A stretch of DNA of 14,822 nucleotides from Deltaproteobacteria bacterium (GCA_019310865.1 JAFDDL010000028.1:1-14822), one strand, 5' to 3'; positions 1 through 8,182 are shown, numbered from the stretch's first letter. Made by a program: numbers and translations. Notes: generated by a model from the letters alone, not told the origin.

Positions 1-1
1 C

Positions 2-547
2 CGCGCCCGTGAACTGGACGAACTTGGAATACCAAGGGTTTACCTCTCCCGGCTGGTGCGCAGAGGGCAACTGGAACGAATTAACCGCGGCCTTTATCAA
101 CTGGCAGATAGCGACATTACAGCGCATTTCACCTTGGTTCAGGCCGCAAAGCGGATCCCGGGGTGTGTTACCTGCCTGCTTTCAGCCCTGAGTTTTCACA
201 ACTTTACAACCCAGCTCCCACATCAGGTCTGGATCGCAATTGAACGAGGCAAGTGGGAAGCGGGGCTCCGTGATCTGCCGCTCAGAATCTTCGAGTTTTC
301 CGGAAAATCATTTCATGAAGGCGTCGAAACTCATAATATACAGGGTGTGGTGGTAAAGGTATATAGCCCGGCAAAAACAGTTGCCGATTGTTTTAAATAC
401 CGTAATAAAATCGGTCTGGATGTGGCCCTGGAGGCCCTTAGAGAGTGCCAACGGGAAAGAAAGAGCACAATCGATGAACTCTGGCATTATGCCAACGTGT
501 GCCGGGTGACAAACATTATGAGACCGTATATGGAAGCGATGGCATGA
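2..547 (+). CDS. AbiEi-type antitoxin of a type IV toxin-antitoxin system, 5' end cut by window edge
   Basis: The reading frame is open from base 2, so the gene begins upstream of the window; the GTG at 56 is internal. The N-terminal part seen (LDELGIPRVYLSRLVRRGQL, then a GLYQL turn) has the winged-helix look of AbiEi antitoxins, which bind their own promoter. The middle part resembles the family's C-terminal domain: a serine/leucine-rich stretch (LLSALSFHNFTTQLP), then VWIAIERG, and near the end VYSPAKTVADCFKYRNKIGLDVALEAL, which resembles the conserved 't..k T..D...r...ig.d.a.eal' block. The stop overlaps the start of the nucleotidyltransferase gene (ATGA at 544-547), so the two are translationally coupled. 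In this class the antitoxin does not bind the toxin directly but counteracts it and represses the operon. Family assignment rests on remembered motifs and the partner gene. Confidence 0.85.
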   Translation, partial: RARELDELGIPRVYLSRLVRRGQLERINRGLYQLADSDITAHFTLVQAAKRIPGCVTCLLSALSFHNFTTQLPHQVWIAIERGKWEAGLRDLPLRIFEFSGKSFHEGVETHNIQGVVVKVYSPAKTVADCFKYRNKIGLDVALEALRECQRERKSTIDELWHYANVCRVTNIMRPYMEAMA

Positions 548-1458
548 ATCCGGAGAAGAAAAATATTGAACATTCCATTCGGCAGCAGTTGCTGAATATC
601 AGCAAACAGCGTAAAGAAGATTTCCAATTCTGTTTGACGCGATATGCCTTGGAGCGTTTCCTGTATCGTCTTTCCAAATCTTCACACGTTAATAAATTCG
701 TTCTGAAGGGTGCCCTGCTTCTGATGTCCTGGACACAAAAACCCTACAGGCCAACTCGGGATCTTGATCTATTGGGTCTTGGAAATCCGGCGCCTGATAT
801 TTTGAAAAACAGGGTAATAGAAATATGCCTGTCAGAGGTGGCACCGGATGGACTGGTGTTTGATACTGACTCTTTAATCATAGAAGAGATACGTGAGGAA
901 TTGCTTTATGAGGGACACCGGATTAAAATGATGGCGTATCTTGGAAAAGTCAGGATTCCCTTGCAAATTGATATCGCCTTTGGAGATGCGATATCACCTA
1001 ATCCTGAAACAATAAAGTATCCTACCCTCCTTGAACTACCACCGGCATATGTTCTATCATATCCCAAAGAAACAGTGGTTGCTGAAAAATTACAGGCTGC
1101 AGTTGCACTGGGGATTCGAAACAGCCGGATGAAAGATTTTTTTGATTTGTTTTGGTTGTCCCGTCTATTCCATTTTGATAGTAAAACTCTGGTTAAAGCC
1201 ATTCAGGCAACTTTTAAGCGGCGGACAACGGTTTTCCCCACGCAAGTCCCCTTTCCTTTGACTGAAGGCTTCGCATCGGACCCGGCAAAACGAACTCAAT
1301 GGGGTGCGTTTCTGAGGAAAAATGACATTTCGCACATGCCTGCCGAGTTTGAAAAGGTCATTTCAGAATTGAATAGTTTCTTAGTTCTTCCATTAAAATA
1401 TTCAATGGTGGAGAAGATTTTCGATAAGGTTTGGCAACCGGGCGGACCTTGGGAATAA
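544..1458 (+). CDS. AbiEii-type nucleotidyltransferase toxin (DUF1814-like)
   Basis: The protein is 304 aa from the ATG at 544. An in-frame start at 499 exists but would lie inside the antitoxin gene, and the ATGA overlap favours 544. The nucleotidyltransferase signature is clear: KGALLL at residues 55-60, then RDLDLLG at 72-78 with the two metal-binding aspartates D73 and D75, and a third candidate carboxylate in QIDIAFGD (141-148). The downstream family motifs are EKLQ (181-184) and RMKDFFDLFWL (195-205), both typical of AbiEii/DUF1814 proteins. Toxins of this family transfer nucleotides to cellular targets; tRNA acceptor ends are the documented target for some members. All recognised motifs are intact, so the toxin is probably functional. 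Length is near the usual size of about 300 aa. Confidence 0.9.
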   Translation: MNPEKKNIEHSIRQQLLNISKQRKEDFQFCLTRYALERFLYRLSKSSHVNKFVLKGALLLMSWTQKPYRPTRDLDLLGLGNPAPDILKNRVIEICLSEVAPDGLVFDTDSLIIEEIREELLYEGHRIKMMAYLGKVRIPLQIDIAFGDAISPNPETIKYPTLLELPPAYVLSYPKETVVAEKLQAAVALGIRNSRMKDFFDLFWLSRLFHFDSKTLVKAIQATFKRRTTVFPTQVPFPLTEGFASDPAKRTQWGAFLRKNDISHMPAEFEKVISELNSFLVLPLKYSMVEKIFDKVWQPGGPWE

Positions 1459-1505
1459 CAGGTCGATCTACGCCGGACCGGTTCAGGCCGTTCTGCGGCC
1501 GCCTT

Positions 1506-1606
1506 TCAGTCGTTAACAACCACCTTTGCAACGATCGCTTTGCCATCTTCCAGTGTCAATGCTAGGGGTTTGTGGAACCGATGTCAATGCCGAACGTACG
1601 CTTTGT
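1506..1606 (-). pseudogene. frameshifted N-terminal scrap of a BadF/BcrA/HgdC-type ATPase (dehydratase/reductase activase)
   Basis: Reading the minus strand downstream of the cupin gene, one frame gives TFGIDIGSTNP then stop (about 1594-1562). The overlapping neighbouring frame gives LALTLEDGKAIVAKVVVND then stop (1565-1506). Joined with a one-base shift they reproduce the start of an ASKHA-fold activase: a GIDIGST phosphate loop followed by the 'L.DGK.IVAK.VV' beta strand pair. Proteins of this family use ATP to activate 2-hydroxyacyl-CoA dehydratases or benzoyl-CoA reductases. The rest of the gene is absent; the strand continues towards the AbiE pair with no further match. The match covers only about 30 residues, so chance similarity is possible, but the motif order is specific. 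Confidence 0.4.
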
Positions 1607-1648
1607 CGCACCGGTTCTTAGGTTGGCCTGGCGATGTACTTTGATTGG

Positions 1649-2044
1649 CTATCCGGCCTGATCTGTTATCAACAGACCGTAGATAAAATGGGGAGCATCG
1701 CATTTAAGCACCTTGAAGCAATGCTTGACGCCCGGTGGAATAAATAGCGCAAACGGCGATTCAACGGTGAAGACCTCTTCATCCATCTGTATCTCCACGA
1801 GAGCCACCCCTTTTTCTTCCGAAGGGGCAAAATAAATCTCGGGAGTATCGTGGACATGTGGCCCCGCATGGGGCGCCCCGACGATTTTACTGACGTCGAT
1901 TCCCGCAACCCGAATATTGACGCCGGGAAACATACCCGGCGCAATCCAAAAAGGGGCCCGTTTATGGTGCCCCGGCACCTCAACAATTTTTGGTAGATCC
2001 ATTACAACATTTGCCTTATATTTTTCCGGAATATCATCACGCAT
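1649..2044 (-). CDS. small single-domain cupin protein
   Basis: The protein is 131 aa with a good ribosome binding site (GAGGAGG, six bases before ATG). The cupin metal-binding motif 1 is GPHVHDTPEIYF, giving H63, H65 and E69. Motif 2 is FIPPGVKHCF with H108 as the fourth ligand, so all four canonical metal ligands are present. The fold is a single beta barrel; such proteins include isomerases, dioxygenases, decarboxylases and sugar- or acid-binding proteins, and the substrate cannot be read from sequence. It lies 97 bases downstream of the radical SAM gene on the same strand and is probably cotranscribed, so it may act on the product or substrate of that enzyme. A remnant of an activase-like gene follows it. 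Confidence 0.85.
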   Translation of the reverse strand: MRDDIPEKYKANVVMDLPKIVEVPGHHKRAPFWIAPGMFPGVNIRVAGIDVSKIVGAPHAGPHVHDTPEIYFAPSEEKGVALVEIQMDEEVFTVESPFALFIPPGVKHCFKVLKCDAPHFIYGLLITDQAG

Positions 2045-2141
2045 TTTTTCCTCCTCGAACGCTATTCGCTTCAGAGCAAAACTGCATCACGCTTTAGGTC
2101 CTCTTGCATTGTCACTAGAAGTGGTTTCAATACCACTTCTA

Positions 2142-3470
2142 TTATCGTTTCTCCCGCATGTCCACAAAAGCACTGTTGCCGTAAACGCCCCGGCCGTTTC
2201 CGACGGGTCCCCACCCGGGATTGGGCGGCAGATCGTACTTGAGCCAGGTCTCGTACCAGGCCTGATCGGCCTTGATGTAATAATCCAGCGGCAGGGGGGG
2301 ATTTTTGCCCAGCGCCGAAAGCGGTTCAATGCACCAGCTGTCCGGATGCGGAACCACGCCGTGGGACATGAAAAAATCCAGCCCTTCTCGTAAAGAGGCG
2401 ATGGCCGCATCCACGTCCTTGAATCCCCATGGCTGGGCCATCTCCACGCCGGCCACATAGTTTGGGCTGACGTTTCCTTCGCCGAAAATATCGACCGCTT
2501 CAATGGTCCTTCGAATCCACTCTTTGCGACCAATGTTCTTTGCCTTCCCGGGACAAAGAATGTTAAACAATCGTTCGTCCCATACCTCGTAATTGGGATT
2601 ATAGGAGGTGACCCCGGCCTCATGGAGCCGTTTCACATCGTCCTTGCTTCCGGGATCCACGATCAGGACGATGGGGGTCCGGTTGCCGATTTTCCCCCGG
2701 ATGGCATTCACGAAGGAAAGATGAAACTCGTTGGCGGTCATCCCCTTTAACGTTGATCGGATGGTGCCAGCGGTCATGATGAAGCAGACCATTCGGTTCG
2801 CCAGGGACTCCTTTTTCTCAATGAACATGCTCCGGTGCATCCCCTCGAGAACCGTCGCCACCTTTTCAGGGTCCTTGACCGTGTCGTAGACAACGTGATC
2901 GACCGGCCCGTCTCCTTTGCGTTTTTTCAGAGCTCGAAGATTGGCGTTGATGTCACAAAACAGGCATTCATCTCCCGTGCTCCAGTTGGCGCAGGCGCGG
3001 TTTATGGTGGCAAAGGCCTGACGTCCGAACAGTAGCGGTATTATCTGCCCATAGCCGGTGCCGTCTTTAAGCTTCATGCTGTAATACTCGGGGATGGTGG
3101 GATACTCGACCACGGCAAGGCGTTTTTCTCCCTCATATAGAACGATCTCTTCGCCTTGAACATCGATCCGGTACGGGGTCTCTCCGCCCACAGACACCCG
3201 GACCACGGTGCGCTTCAGACCATAGGGGCCACCCGAAAAAACGATGTCTTCAGGAACCCGGTAAGTTTCTCCTTTTTCCATCTCATCATGGGCGATCCGA
3301 TCGTATGAGAAGAGAAAGTAAGATTTAAGGCGACACCCCTCGGCCGCCTTCATGGCCGCGTCCGAAAATGTTATACCCAGCCGAAGCAGGTCTTCCTTGA
3401 TAATGACCTCCAGCGGCACTTCCGGGTAGCGATCAAAAAAGATTTCCAGTGTGTTTGTTTCCGTTTCCAT
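2142..3470 (-). CDS. radical SAM superfamily enzyme with a widely spaced cysteine motif
   Basis: The protein is 442 aa; its start is fixed by AGGAG five bases before ATG. Residues 1-150 form an N-terminal extension of unclear fold. The candidate iron-sulfur motif is C160, C169, C172 (CANWSTGDECLFC), i.e. C-x8-C-x2-C instead of the usual C-x3-C-x2-C; the aromatic residue before the last cysteine (LFC) is typical of radical SAM proteins. Further strands that look like the TIM barrel are CFIMTAGTIRS (229-239, in the position of the SAM-binding GGE-like motif), PIVLIVDPGS (266-275) and NYVAGVEMAQPWGF (337-350). The C-terminus is rich in Pro, Gly and Trp. It sits 51 bases downstream of the aminotransferase and upstream of the cupin, suggesting one pathway. 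No specific substrate can be assigned. Confidence 0.8.
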   Translation of the reverse strand: METETNTLEIFFDRYPEVPLEVIIKEDLLRLGITFSDAAMKAAEGCRLKSYFLFSYDRIAHDEMEKGETYRVPEDIVFSGGPYGLKRTVVRVSVGGETPYRIDVQGEEIVLYEGEKRLAVVEYPTIPEYYSMKLKDGTGYGQIIPLLFGRQAFATINRACANWSTGDECLFCDINANLRALKKRKGDGPVDHVVYDTVKDPEKVATVLEGMHRSMFIEKKESLANRMVCFIMTAGTIRSTLKGMTANEFHLSFVNAIRGKIGNRTPIVLIVDPGSKDDVKRLHEAGVTSYNPNYEVWDERLFNILCPGKAKNIGRKEWIRRTIEAVDIFGEGNVSPNYVAGVEMAQPWGFKDVDAAIASLREGLDFFMSHGVVPHPDSWCIEPLSALGKNPPLPLDYYIKADQAWYETWLKYDLPPNPGWGPVGNGRGVYGNSAFVDMREKR

Positions 3471-3521
3471 ACGATCTCCTTGAACGATTGGGGTTGCCTA
3501 TTTTTCAGATAAAAAACGATT

Positions 3522-4709
3522 TTAACGCAAGTGAAACGCCTCAGCCAGCGACTGCCAGACCGGCCGGGAGCGCTCTATGGCATCCAAAGGCACGCAAAAA
3601 ACAGCCCTGAAGTAGCCCGGTGCGTGAAAACCGGTGCCGGGCGCCAGCAGCAGGCGTTTCCGGTTGGCTGCCTTTAGAAAATCGATGTCATCCACGATGG
3701 GGGATTTGGCGAAAAGATAAAAGCCCCCCTGGGGTTTAGCCGTTTCAAATCCCGAGGATGTGACGATTTCATAAAGAAGATCCCGGCGTCGCTGATATTC
3801 AGCCACATCCGGCATCACATGTTGAAGTTTCGCCACCAAGTGCTGCATCAAAGACGGCGCATTGACAAACCCGAGGGAGCGATTGGCAAAAACCATGGCC
3901 GCCTCAAGGCCCTGAAGATCGGCACATTTCGGGCTCGCGACCAGGTAACCGATTCGCTCGCCGCCCAGACACAGGTCTTTGGAGTGTGAGTAGGCAATCA
4001 GCGCATTGTCGATATGTTTGAAAATATGCGGAAATGCAATGCCGTCATACCGGTATTTTCGATAAGGCTCATCATTGATAACATAAATGTCCGTATTGAG
4101 CGCACGGCCGCGATCGCGGATGAGATCCCCCAGCGCCGCGATCTGATCCGCGGGGTATACGACGCCGGTGGGATTGTTGGGCGAATTGAGAATGATCGCC
4201 TTGGTTTTTTGGGTGATGGCACGCTCAATGGCCGCGATGTCCAGCAGGAAGTCGGCATCCGTATTCACCACTACTGATATGCCGCCATGGTTTGCCACCC
4301 ACGCGGGATACTCCAGAAAATAGGGCGCCAGTATGAGCACCTCATCACCGGGATCCAGCAAGGATTTGAGGGCCACGTTTATCGCCCCGCCGGCCCCGCA
4401 GGTCATAACCACTTGAGACGCCTGCACGCCCACAGCGCAATCCTGGTCCACTGCCCGGGAAATGGCTTCGCGAACCTCCGGGAAACCGGCATTTGGCATA
4501 TATGCGTGAATATTCGGCGGCGGATTGTCAATCAGTTTTTTTAGGGCTTCGAGACATTCCGGCGGCGGGCCTTCCGGAGGATTGCCGATGGTAAAATCGA
4601 ACACCTTTTCCGCTCCGTATTGGGCCTTAAGCTGGGCCCCCTCCATGAACATCCTGCCGATCCAAGCGCCCGATTCTATCGACGTTGCCAATGTGGCTGA
4701 GATGGGCAT
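3522..4709 (-). CDS. PLP-dependent class I/II aminotransferase
   Basis: The protein is 395 aa. The frame is open further upstream to 4832, but the ATG at 4709 has a GGAGG nine bases ahead, and the upstream extension is AT-rich, non-conserved-looking sequence. Fold type I landmarks are in order: DFTIGNPPEGPP (38-49), the cofactor loop TCGAGGAINVAL (103-114), SPNNPTG (176-182), NDEPYRKYRYD (212-222, with D213 for the pyridine nitrogen), the Schiff-base lysine K244 in SHSKDLCLGGERIGY, and R368 near the C-terminus as the expected carboxylate-binding arginine. It therefore should transaminate an amino acid with a 2-oxoacid; the exact substrate is not readable. It is the first gene of the minus-strand operon and is divergent from the Lrp-like regulator, a common arrangement for amino-acid-responsive control. 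Confidence 0.92.
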   Translation of the reverse strand: MPISATLATSIESGAWIGRMFMEGAQLKAQYGAEKVFDFTIGNPPEGPPPECLEALKKLIDNPPPNIHAYMPNAGFPEVREAISRAVDQDCAVGVQASQVVMTCGAGGAINVALKSLLDPGDEVLILAPYFLEYPAWVANHGGISVVVNTDADFLLDIAAIERAITQKTKAIILNSPNNPTGVVYPADQIAALGDLIRDRGRALNTDIYVINDEPYRKYRYDGIAFPHIFKHIDNALIAYSHSKDLCLGGERIGYLVASPKCADLQGLEAAMVFANRSLGFVNAPSLMQHLVAKLQHVMPDVAEYQRRRDLLYEIVTSSGFETAKPQGGFYLFAKSPIVDDIDFLKAANRKRLLLAPGTGFHAPGYFRAVFCVPLDAIERSRPVWQSLAEAFHLR

Positions 4710-5141
4710 AAATGACTTCCTCCGTATGTAACAGCATCTATGAATAAATCTATTTATGTAAAATTTTTGTATTAATTGCTGTTTATTATCCTTAATTAAT
4801 CCTTTATAGATTATTATATTGCTTGTCAACATATATTTTGCTGGTATTAAACAATTTTTATTTTTTATCTTAAGACTTAACCTCTACTTTCTATACCATC
4901 CATCCAATTGATATTTAAGATATTATTATAATTTACCCGCATAACACACACCCAGAGGCTTGAATATTAAATTGGGCAACCTTGCTTATTAATGTTATTA
5001 TTTTTCATTTCTCATCCATTTTTATGATAAAATAATATTTATTGACAGTTTTTTTTGTTTAGGGCAGTATTCAAGTGTTTTGTTTTGGCGGTCCATTGGG
5101 TTCAAGGCGGAAGCATCGTCGTATTAATAAGGAGAATTGGT
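4710..5141. other. AT-rich divergent intergenic region
   Basis: These 432 bases separate the aminotransferase operon from the Lrp-like gene. They contain no convincing gene. The minus-strand promoter candidate is listed separately. On the plus strand, TTGACA at 5042-5047 followed at suboptimal distance by TATTCA (5068-5073) is a weak candidate for the regulator's own promoter. The strong AT bias over the whole stretch would suit curved DNA and Lrp-type binding, which wraps DNA over several sites, but I see no single clear operator repeat. Confidence 0.5.
4803..4829 (-). promoter_or_regulatory. candidate sigma-70-type promoter of the aminotransferase operon
   Basis: On the minus strand there is a consensus -35 box TTGACA (4824-4829) followed, after a short 15-base spacer, by TATAAA (4803-4808). 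Transcription would start near 4796 and leave a leader of roughly 85 bases before the ATG at 4709. The spacer is shorter than the ideal 17, which is often seen at regulated promoters. Confidence 0.4.
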
Positions 5142-6128
5142 TTGGACAAAATTGACCTAAAGATTCTGGATGAATTGCGTCGACAAGGTTACCAAAAGGC
5201 TCCGATTTTAGCACCTAAAATGAACCTGGGCGTTGATGCCGTGCGCCGGCGGATACATCGAATGGAAACCGCCGGGATATTTAAAGTCACCACCATCCCG
5301 AATCCAGTGGCTTTCGGATATAAAGCCTGGGCGCAAATCGGCGTCAAAGTTGAGTTGGGCTATAAAGACAGTGTCATGCGACAACTCCTCAACCATCCCG
5401 ACATATACTTTGTGGGTAAATGCCTGAACGAATTTGATATCTGGCTCGGTGTCTTTTTTAACAATACGGAAAGTTTGGCGCAGTTTGCCAACGATGAACT
5501 AATCAGATTGACCGGCGTGGTCGGGATCGAAACCATGCAAATGGTATCGCCCAAAAAATACTACCACTTTTCGTGGCCCACTCCCAATAACACGAAAAGC
5601 GCTGCACGTCATGGAAACACTATCTCCAATGGCGATCAGCAACCCTACCAACCGGACGAAATGGACAGAAAAATACTGCGCATCATGCAAAAAGATGCGC
5701 TTATTCGACCGGAAAAACTTAAGACAAAGCTCGGCCTCGGCGAAAGTACAACCCGTAAACGGGTCAGAAACTTACTCAATAACGGTTTGGCCGCCATAGA
5801 GGTTATACCCAATCCGGAAGTCATTCAATTCGAATTGTTTACGGAAATCGGGATAAAGGTAAACCGGGAATCCGCCGCCAAGGTGCTCGATGCGATCGTC
5901 GAGAAATGGGATGTACATTTTGCCTCCCAATGCCTGGGACGGTTTAACATTATGATCGGTGCAAATTTTCATGGCATTGACAGGTTAAGCCATTTTATCA
6001 GTATCGACCTGCCGACCATACCCGGCATCAACGCCATACAGAGTTTTATACTCAGCAAACCGATCCAGTATCACGGAATCGACTGGTCATATCGTTTGGA
6101 CAACAATAACAGTGGGAAAGGTTTATAA
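5142..6128 (+). CDS. tandem (double-domain) Lrp/AsnC-type transcriptional regulator
   Basis: The start is TTG at 5142, supported by AAGGAG seven bases upstream; the frame is open further up but without a ribosome binding site. The 328-aa product contains two complete Lrp/AsnC units in a row. Unit 1 has an HTH (DKIDLKILDELRRQG to AVRRRIHRMETAGIFK, about residues 2-49) and a ligand-binding alpha/beta domain (about 58-140). Unit 2 has an HTH beginning PDEMDRKILRIMQKD (171-185) with TTRKRVRNLLNNGL (203-216) and a second ligand domain (about 228-310). They are joined by a linker rich in Asn, Gln and Ser. Typical Lrp proteins are about 150 aa and dimerise, so this is a covalent dimer-like form. Siroheme decarboxylases (AhbA/AhbB, NirDL) share the fold and can be fused, but no heme genes are nearby, and the divergent aminotransferase operon favours a regulator. 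Confidence 0.82.
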   Translation: MDKIDLKILDELRRQGYQKAPILAPKMNLGVDAVRRRIHRMETAGIFKVTTIPNPVAFGYKAWAQIGVKVELGYKDSVMRQLLNHPDIYFVGKCLNEFDIWLGVFFNNTESLAQFANDELIRLTGVVGIETMQMVSPKKYYHFSWPTPNNTKSAARHGNTISNGDQQPYQPDEMDRKILRIMQKDALIRPEKLKTKLGLGESTTRKRVRNLLNNGLAAIEVIPNPEVIQFELFTEIGIKVNRESAAKVLDAIVEKWDVHFASQCLGRFNIMIGANFHGIDRLSHFISIDLPTIPGINAIQSFILSKPIQYHGIDWSYRLDNNNSGKGL

Positions 6129-6398
6129 GTCGAAGCAGTATTGGATATCCGGAAGGCGCTTCCAGCCATTTCGTTCGTACAACCGCTGCGCTGGGATATT
6201 ATCCGGCTCCGTTTCGAGTCGAACCCGATAACCCCCTTCTTGACGCCCAAAGTTAACCGCCGCCTGAAGCAACGCTGGGGCACACCCCAGCCGGCGCTTG
6301 TCTTGCCTTACAAACAGATCATTCAACACCCAGATCCGCTGCATGGAAAATGAACCGAACGTTGGATATAACTGGGTAAATGCAGCTGCTTCATTATA
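6123..6398 (-). pseudogene. GNAT acetyltransferase lacking its N-terminal half
   Basis: From about 6398 the minus strand encodes YNEAAAFTQLYPTFGS followed by RIWVLNDLFV, then RRLGCAPALLQAA, a degraded form of the acetyl-CoA-binding (R/Q)xxGxG/A loop, then ETEPDNIPAQRLYERNGWKR, the family's classic C-terminal block. These are the last about 90 residues of a GNAT N-acetyltransferase. The usual first 60-70 residues are missing: upstream the frame meets TAA near 6460 and holds no ATG before 6344, which itself falls inside the core. An AGGAGG around 6425 leads into a different, closed frame. I infer a 5' deletion or frameshift; the 73-aa piece from 6344 is unlikely to be active. Its stop overlaps tail-to-tail with the Lrp gene. 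Confidence 0.7.
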
Positions 6399-6600
6399 CG
6401 ATTCGAAGGCATAGCGAAATGACCTCCTACTATAGATATCCCCATATGAGCTGATATTCTTTTATCTATTATTATTAGAGATGGTATCAAGTCATGTGAG
6501 GGGGACTATAAGTGCAGCCAATGTCGAATCCCTAACCTCCAAACCCGCCTTTTCAACCTTTTGCTACAGCTTTTTCCGTTTCGATAAGTGATTTATTGGA
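6399..6600. other. intergenic stretch without recognisable gene
   Basis: This stretch lies between the broken acetyltransferase and the end of the phosphoesterase gene. It has stops in all frames and no strong hairpin followed by a T-run. I see no functional signal in it. Confidence 0.4.
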
Positions 6601-8073
6601 TCATTCGATAGCGGCTGTGCCTTCTTCGTCTTTATCGTAGAACCGGACCACTTGCTGGACGATGCCTTCAGGGGTGACGTCGCAGATAATATAATGGTGG
6701 ACGTCGCCTAGGGGCCCGAATTTATTATGCAGACCGGCGCCACCGCCGCCGGAGATGGTGTAGGAGACGCCGTCGAGGGTTGCCGTGGAGTAAGCGTGAA
6801 TGTGGCCGAGGAAAACCTCATTGACCTTGTGCTTCGCCATGAGATCGGTAAACTTCTTGGAGTCGACAGGATCCATACCATGGTAAGCCCACTTCTCGAT
6901 GGTGCTCGGGGGCTTATGGGCCATAACGATTTTCTGATACCCTTCCGGCGTTTCAGCCAGCCATCGATCGGTCAATTCCATGGCTTTCTCCCATGGCAGG
7001 TTACGCGAAACATTGTCGAGAAAAATGAAGCGAATCTTTCCGAAATCGAAGGTGTAGTTAAGGGATGGGTCCCCGAAAAGATACTTGAATGCATCCGCCC
7101 TTTCACCAGGACCGGTGTCATGGTTTCCGATGGCGATAAAATGGGGAATTTCAGTGTTAAGCAGTGGGGAAACATAATAGTTTGCATATTCGTTCGCGGT
7201 TCCCTTCTCGATGACATCTCCAACATTGATGACAAACAAGGGTTTGGGATCAAGACGATCGATGTGAACGGTGATAGCCTCCCATAGGTCTTTCTGGGAC
7301 CGGCTGTCCCCCATGGCGACAAAGCGAAATCCTTGTTCGGTGTTCTTCTCGCTTTTTCGAAGCCGGTCAATTTGGTTCCGGAAATTGAAACGCTCGCGAT
7401 ATAAACCCAGAAGTTTTTTGGTACTCTCAGGAAGTAAAGGTCCCAGTGTGGTATCGGGAGCGACTTCGGATAATCCGCCCAGGCTGGTCAAGGCGCCGCT
7501 GCGAATGTTTCCACCCGGTGTTGCATAGAAAGCGATGTCACCGATTCTGGCAATATATCTGGGGCCCACAAGGGTGTCGGCATACCAGGCCTGCTGGGGT
7601 GGTGAATCCGGCATGAGCGTGGCAAGGGTTTCCACCATTTTTAGGGGTAGTTGATCGACAGCAATATTGATTTTCTTCCCCTGGGGCACAATCGCGTTGA
7701 AGGTTTCGTTGACAAGGTCCTTCTTGTCGATGTATTGCATCCACACCAAACCCGTCTGGTCTGATATGATCGACCAGTAGAGCTCTTGCTGATTTTCGAA
7801 AACGATATTAAATAAGTTGGGACCGTATAGACTAGCCGTTATGATGCTGGTATCGGGAGCGATAACCTTGGCCCAGCGAAGCACGGACTCAGGCGGCTGA
7901 ACATCTTCGGCCTTCTCTGGGACGCTGGAAAACTCATTCCCCGGCGGACCTACCTCGATTCGCCATTTATCCAACGGTTCTGTTTTTTTTATGTCTGCCC
8001 ACGCAGGATGGCTCACCCACAACACAATCATCAAGATCAAGTATAATCGTTTCATGCCATTTTGTTTCGTCAT
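6601..8073 (-). CDS. exported calcineurin-like metallophosphoesterase
   Basis: The ATG at 8073 has GGAGG eight bases upstream; the longer in-frame start at 8163 lies over the promoter and is rejected. The 490-aa protein begins with a signal peptide: MTKQNGMKR, a hydrophobic core YLILMIVLWV, and a likely cleavage after A26 (SHPAWA). Residues about 30-235 form an extra N-terminal domain that may bind substrate. The catalytic domain follows, with every metallophosphoesterase motif: GDSR (255-258), GDV (285-287), GNHD (316-319), H386 in AHKP, and GHIH (423-426). It should hydrolyse phosphomonoesters or diesters in the periplasm or outside the membrane using two metal ions. It is monocistronic, with its own promoter upstream. 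Confidence 0.9.
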   Translation of the reverse strand: MTKQNGMKRLYLILMIVLWVSHPAWADIKKTEPLDKWRIEVGPPGNEFSSVPEKAEDVQPPESVLRWAKVIAPDTSIITASLYGPNLFNIVFENQQELYWSIISDQTGLVWMQYIDKKDLVNETFNAIVPQGKKINIAVDQLPLKMVETLATLMPDSPPQQAWYADTLVGPRYIARIGDIAFYATPGGNIRSGALTSLGGLSEVAPDTTLGPLLPESTKKLLGLYRERFNFRNQIDRLRKSEKNTEQGFRFVAMGDSRSQKDLWEAITVHIDRLDPKPLFVINVGDVIEKGTANEYANYYVSPLLNTEIPHFIAIGNHDTGPGERADAFKYLFGDPSLNYTFDFGKIRFIFLDNVSRNLPWEKAMELTDRWLAETPEGYQKIVMAHKPPSTIEKWAYHGMDPVDSKKFTDLMAKHKVNEVFLGHIHAYSTATLDGVSYTISGGGGAGLHNKFGPLGDVHHYIICDVTPEGIVQQVVRFYDKDEEGTAAIE

Positions 8074-8153
8074 AATTATTACCTCCGGTGTTAATGAGCA
8101 ATCCAAATATTTCTTTTGAATTGATAATACGAATTTTGGGGAAAAACAACTAG

Positions 8154-8182
8154 AGGATATCAATGTATCAATTACAAGTCAA
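8154..8182 (-). promoter_or_regulatory. sigma-70-type promoter of the metallophosphoesterase gene
   Basis: On the minus strand TTGACT (8177-8182) and TATCCT (8154-8159) are separated by exactly 17 bases. Transcription would begin near 8147, leaving a leader of about 75 bases before the ATG at 8073. Confidence 0.5.

Noticed and set aside
1486..1500. GGCCG-TTCTG-CGGCC hairpin after the AbiE toxin gene as a terminator
   Set aside because: The stem is only five pairs and is not followed by a T-run on either strand.
3998..4731. Several reading frames on both strands inside the aminotransferase gene
   Set aside because: They overlap a well-supported gene in other frames and have no domain features.
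4710..4832. 41-residue N-terminal extension of the aminotransferase
   Set aside because: AT-rich, no ribosome binding site and no family similarity; a good Shine-Dalgarno precedes the ATG at 4709.
6727..7528. Plus-strand frames of up to 186 codons within the phosphoesterase gene
   Set aside because: Antisense shadows of a gene with all catalytic motifs present; no ribosome binding site.
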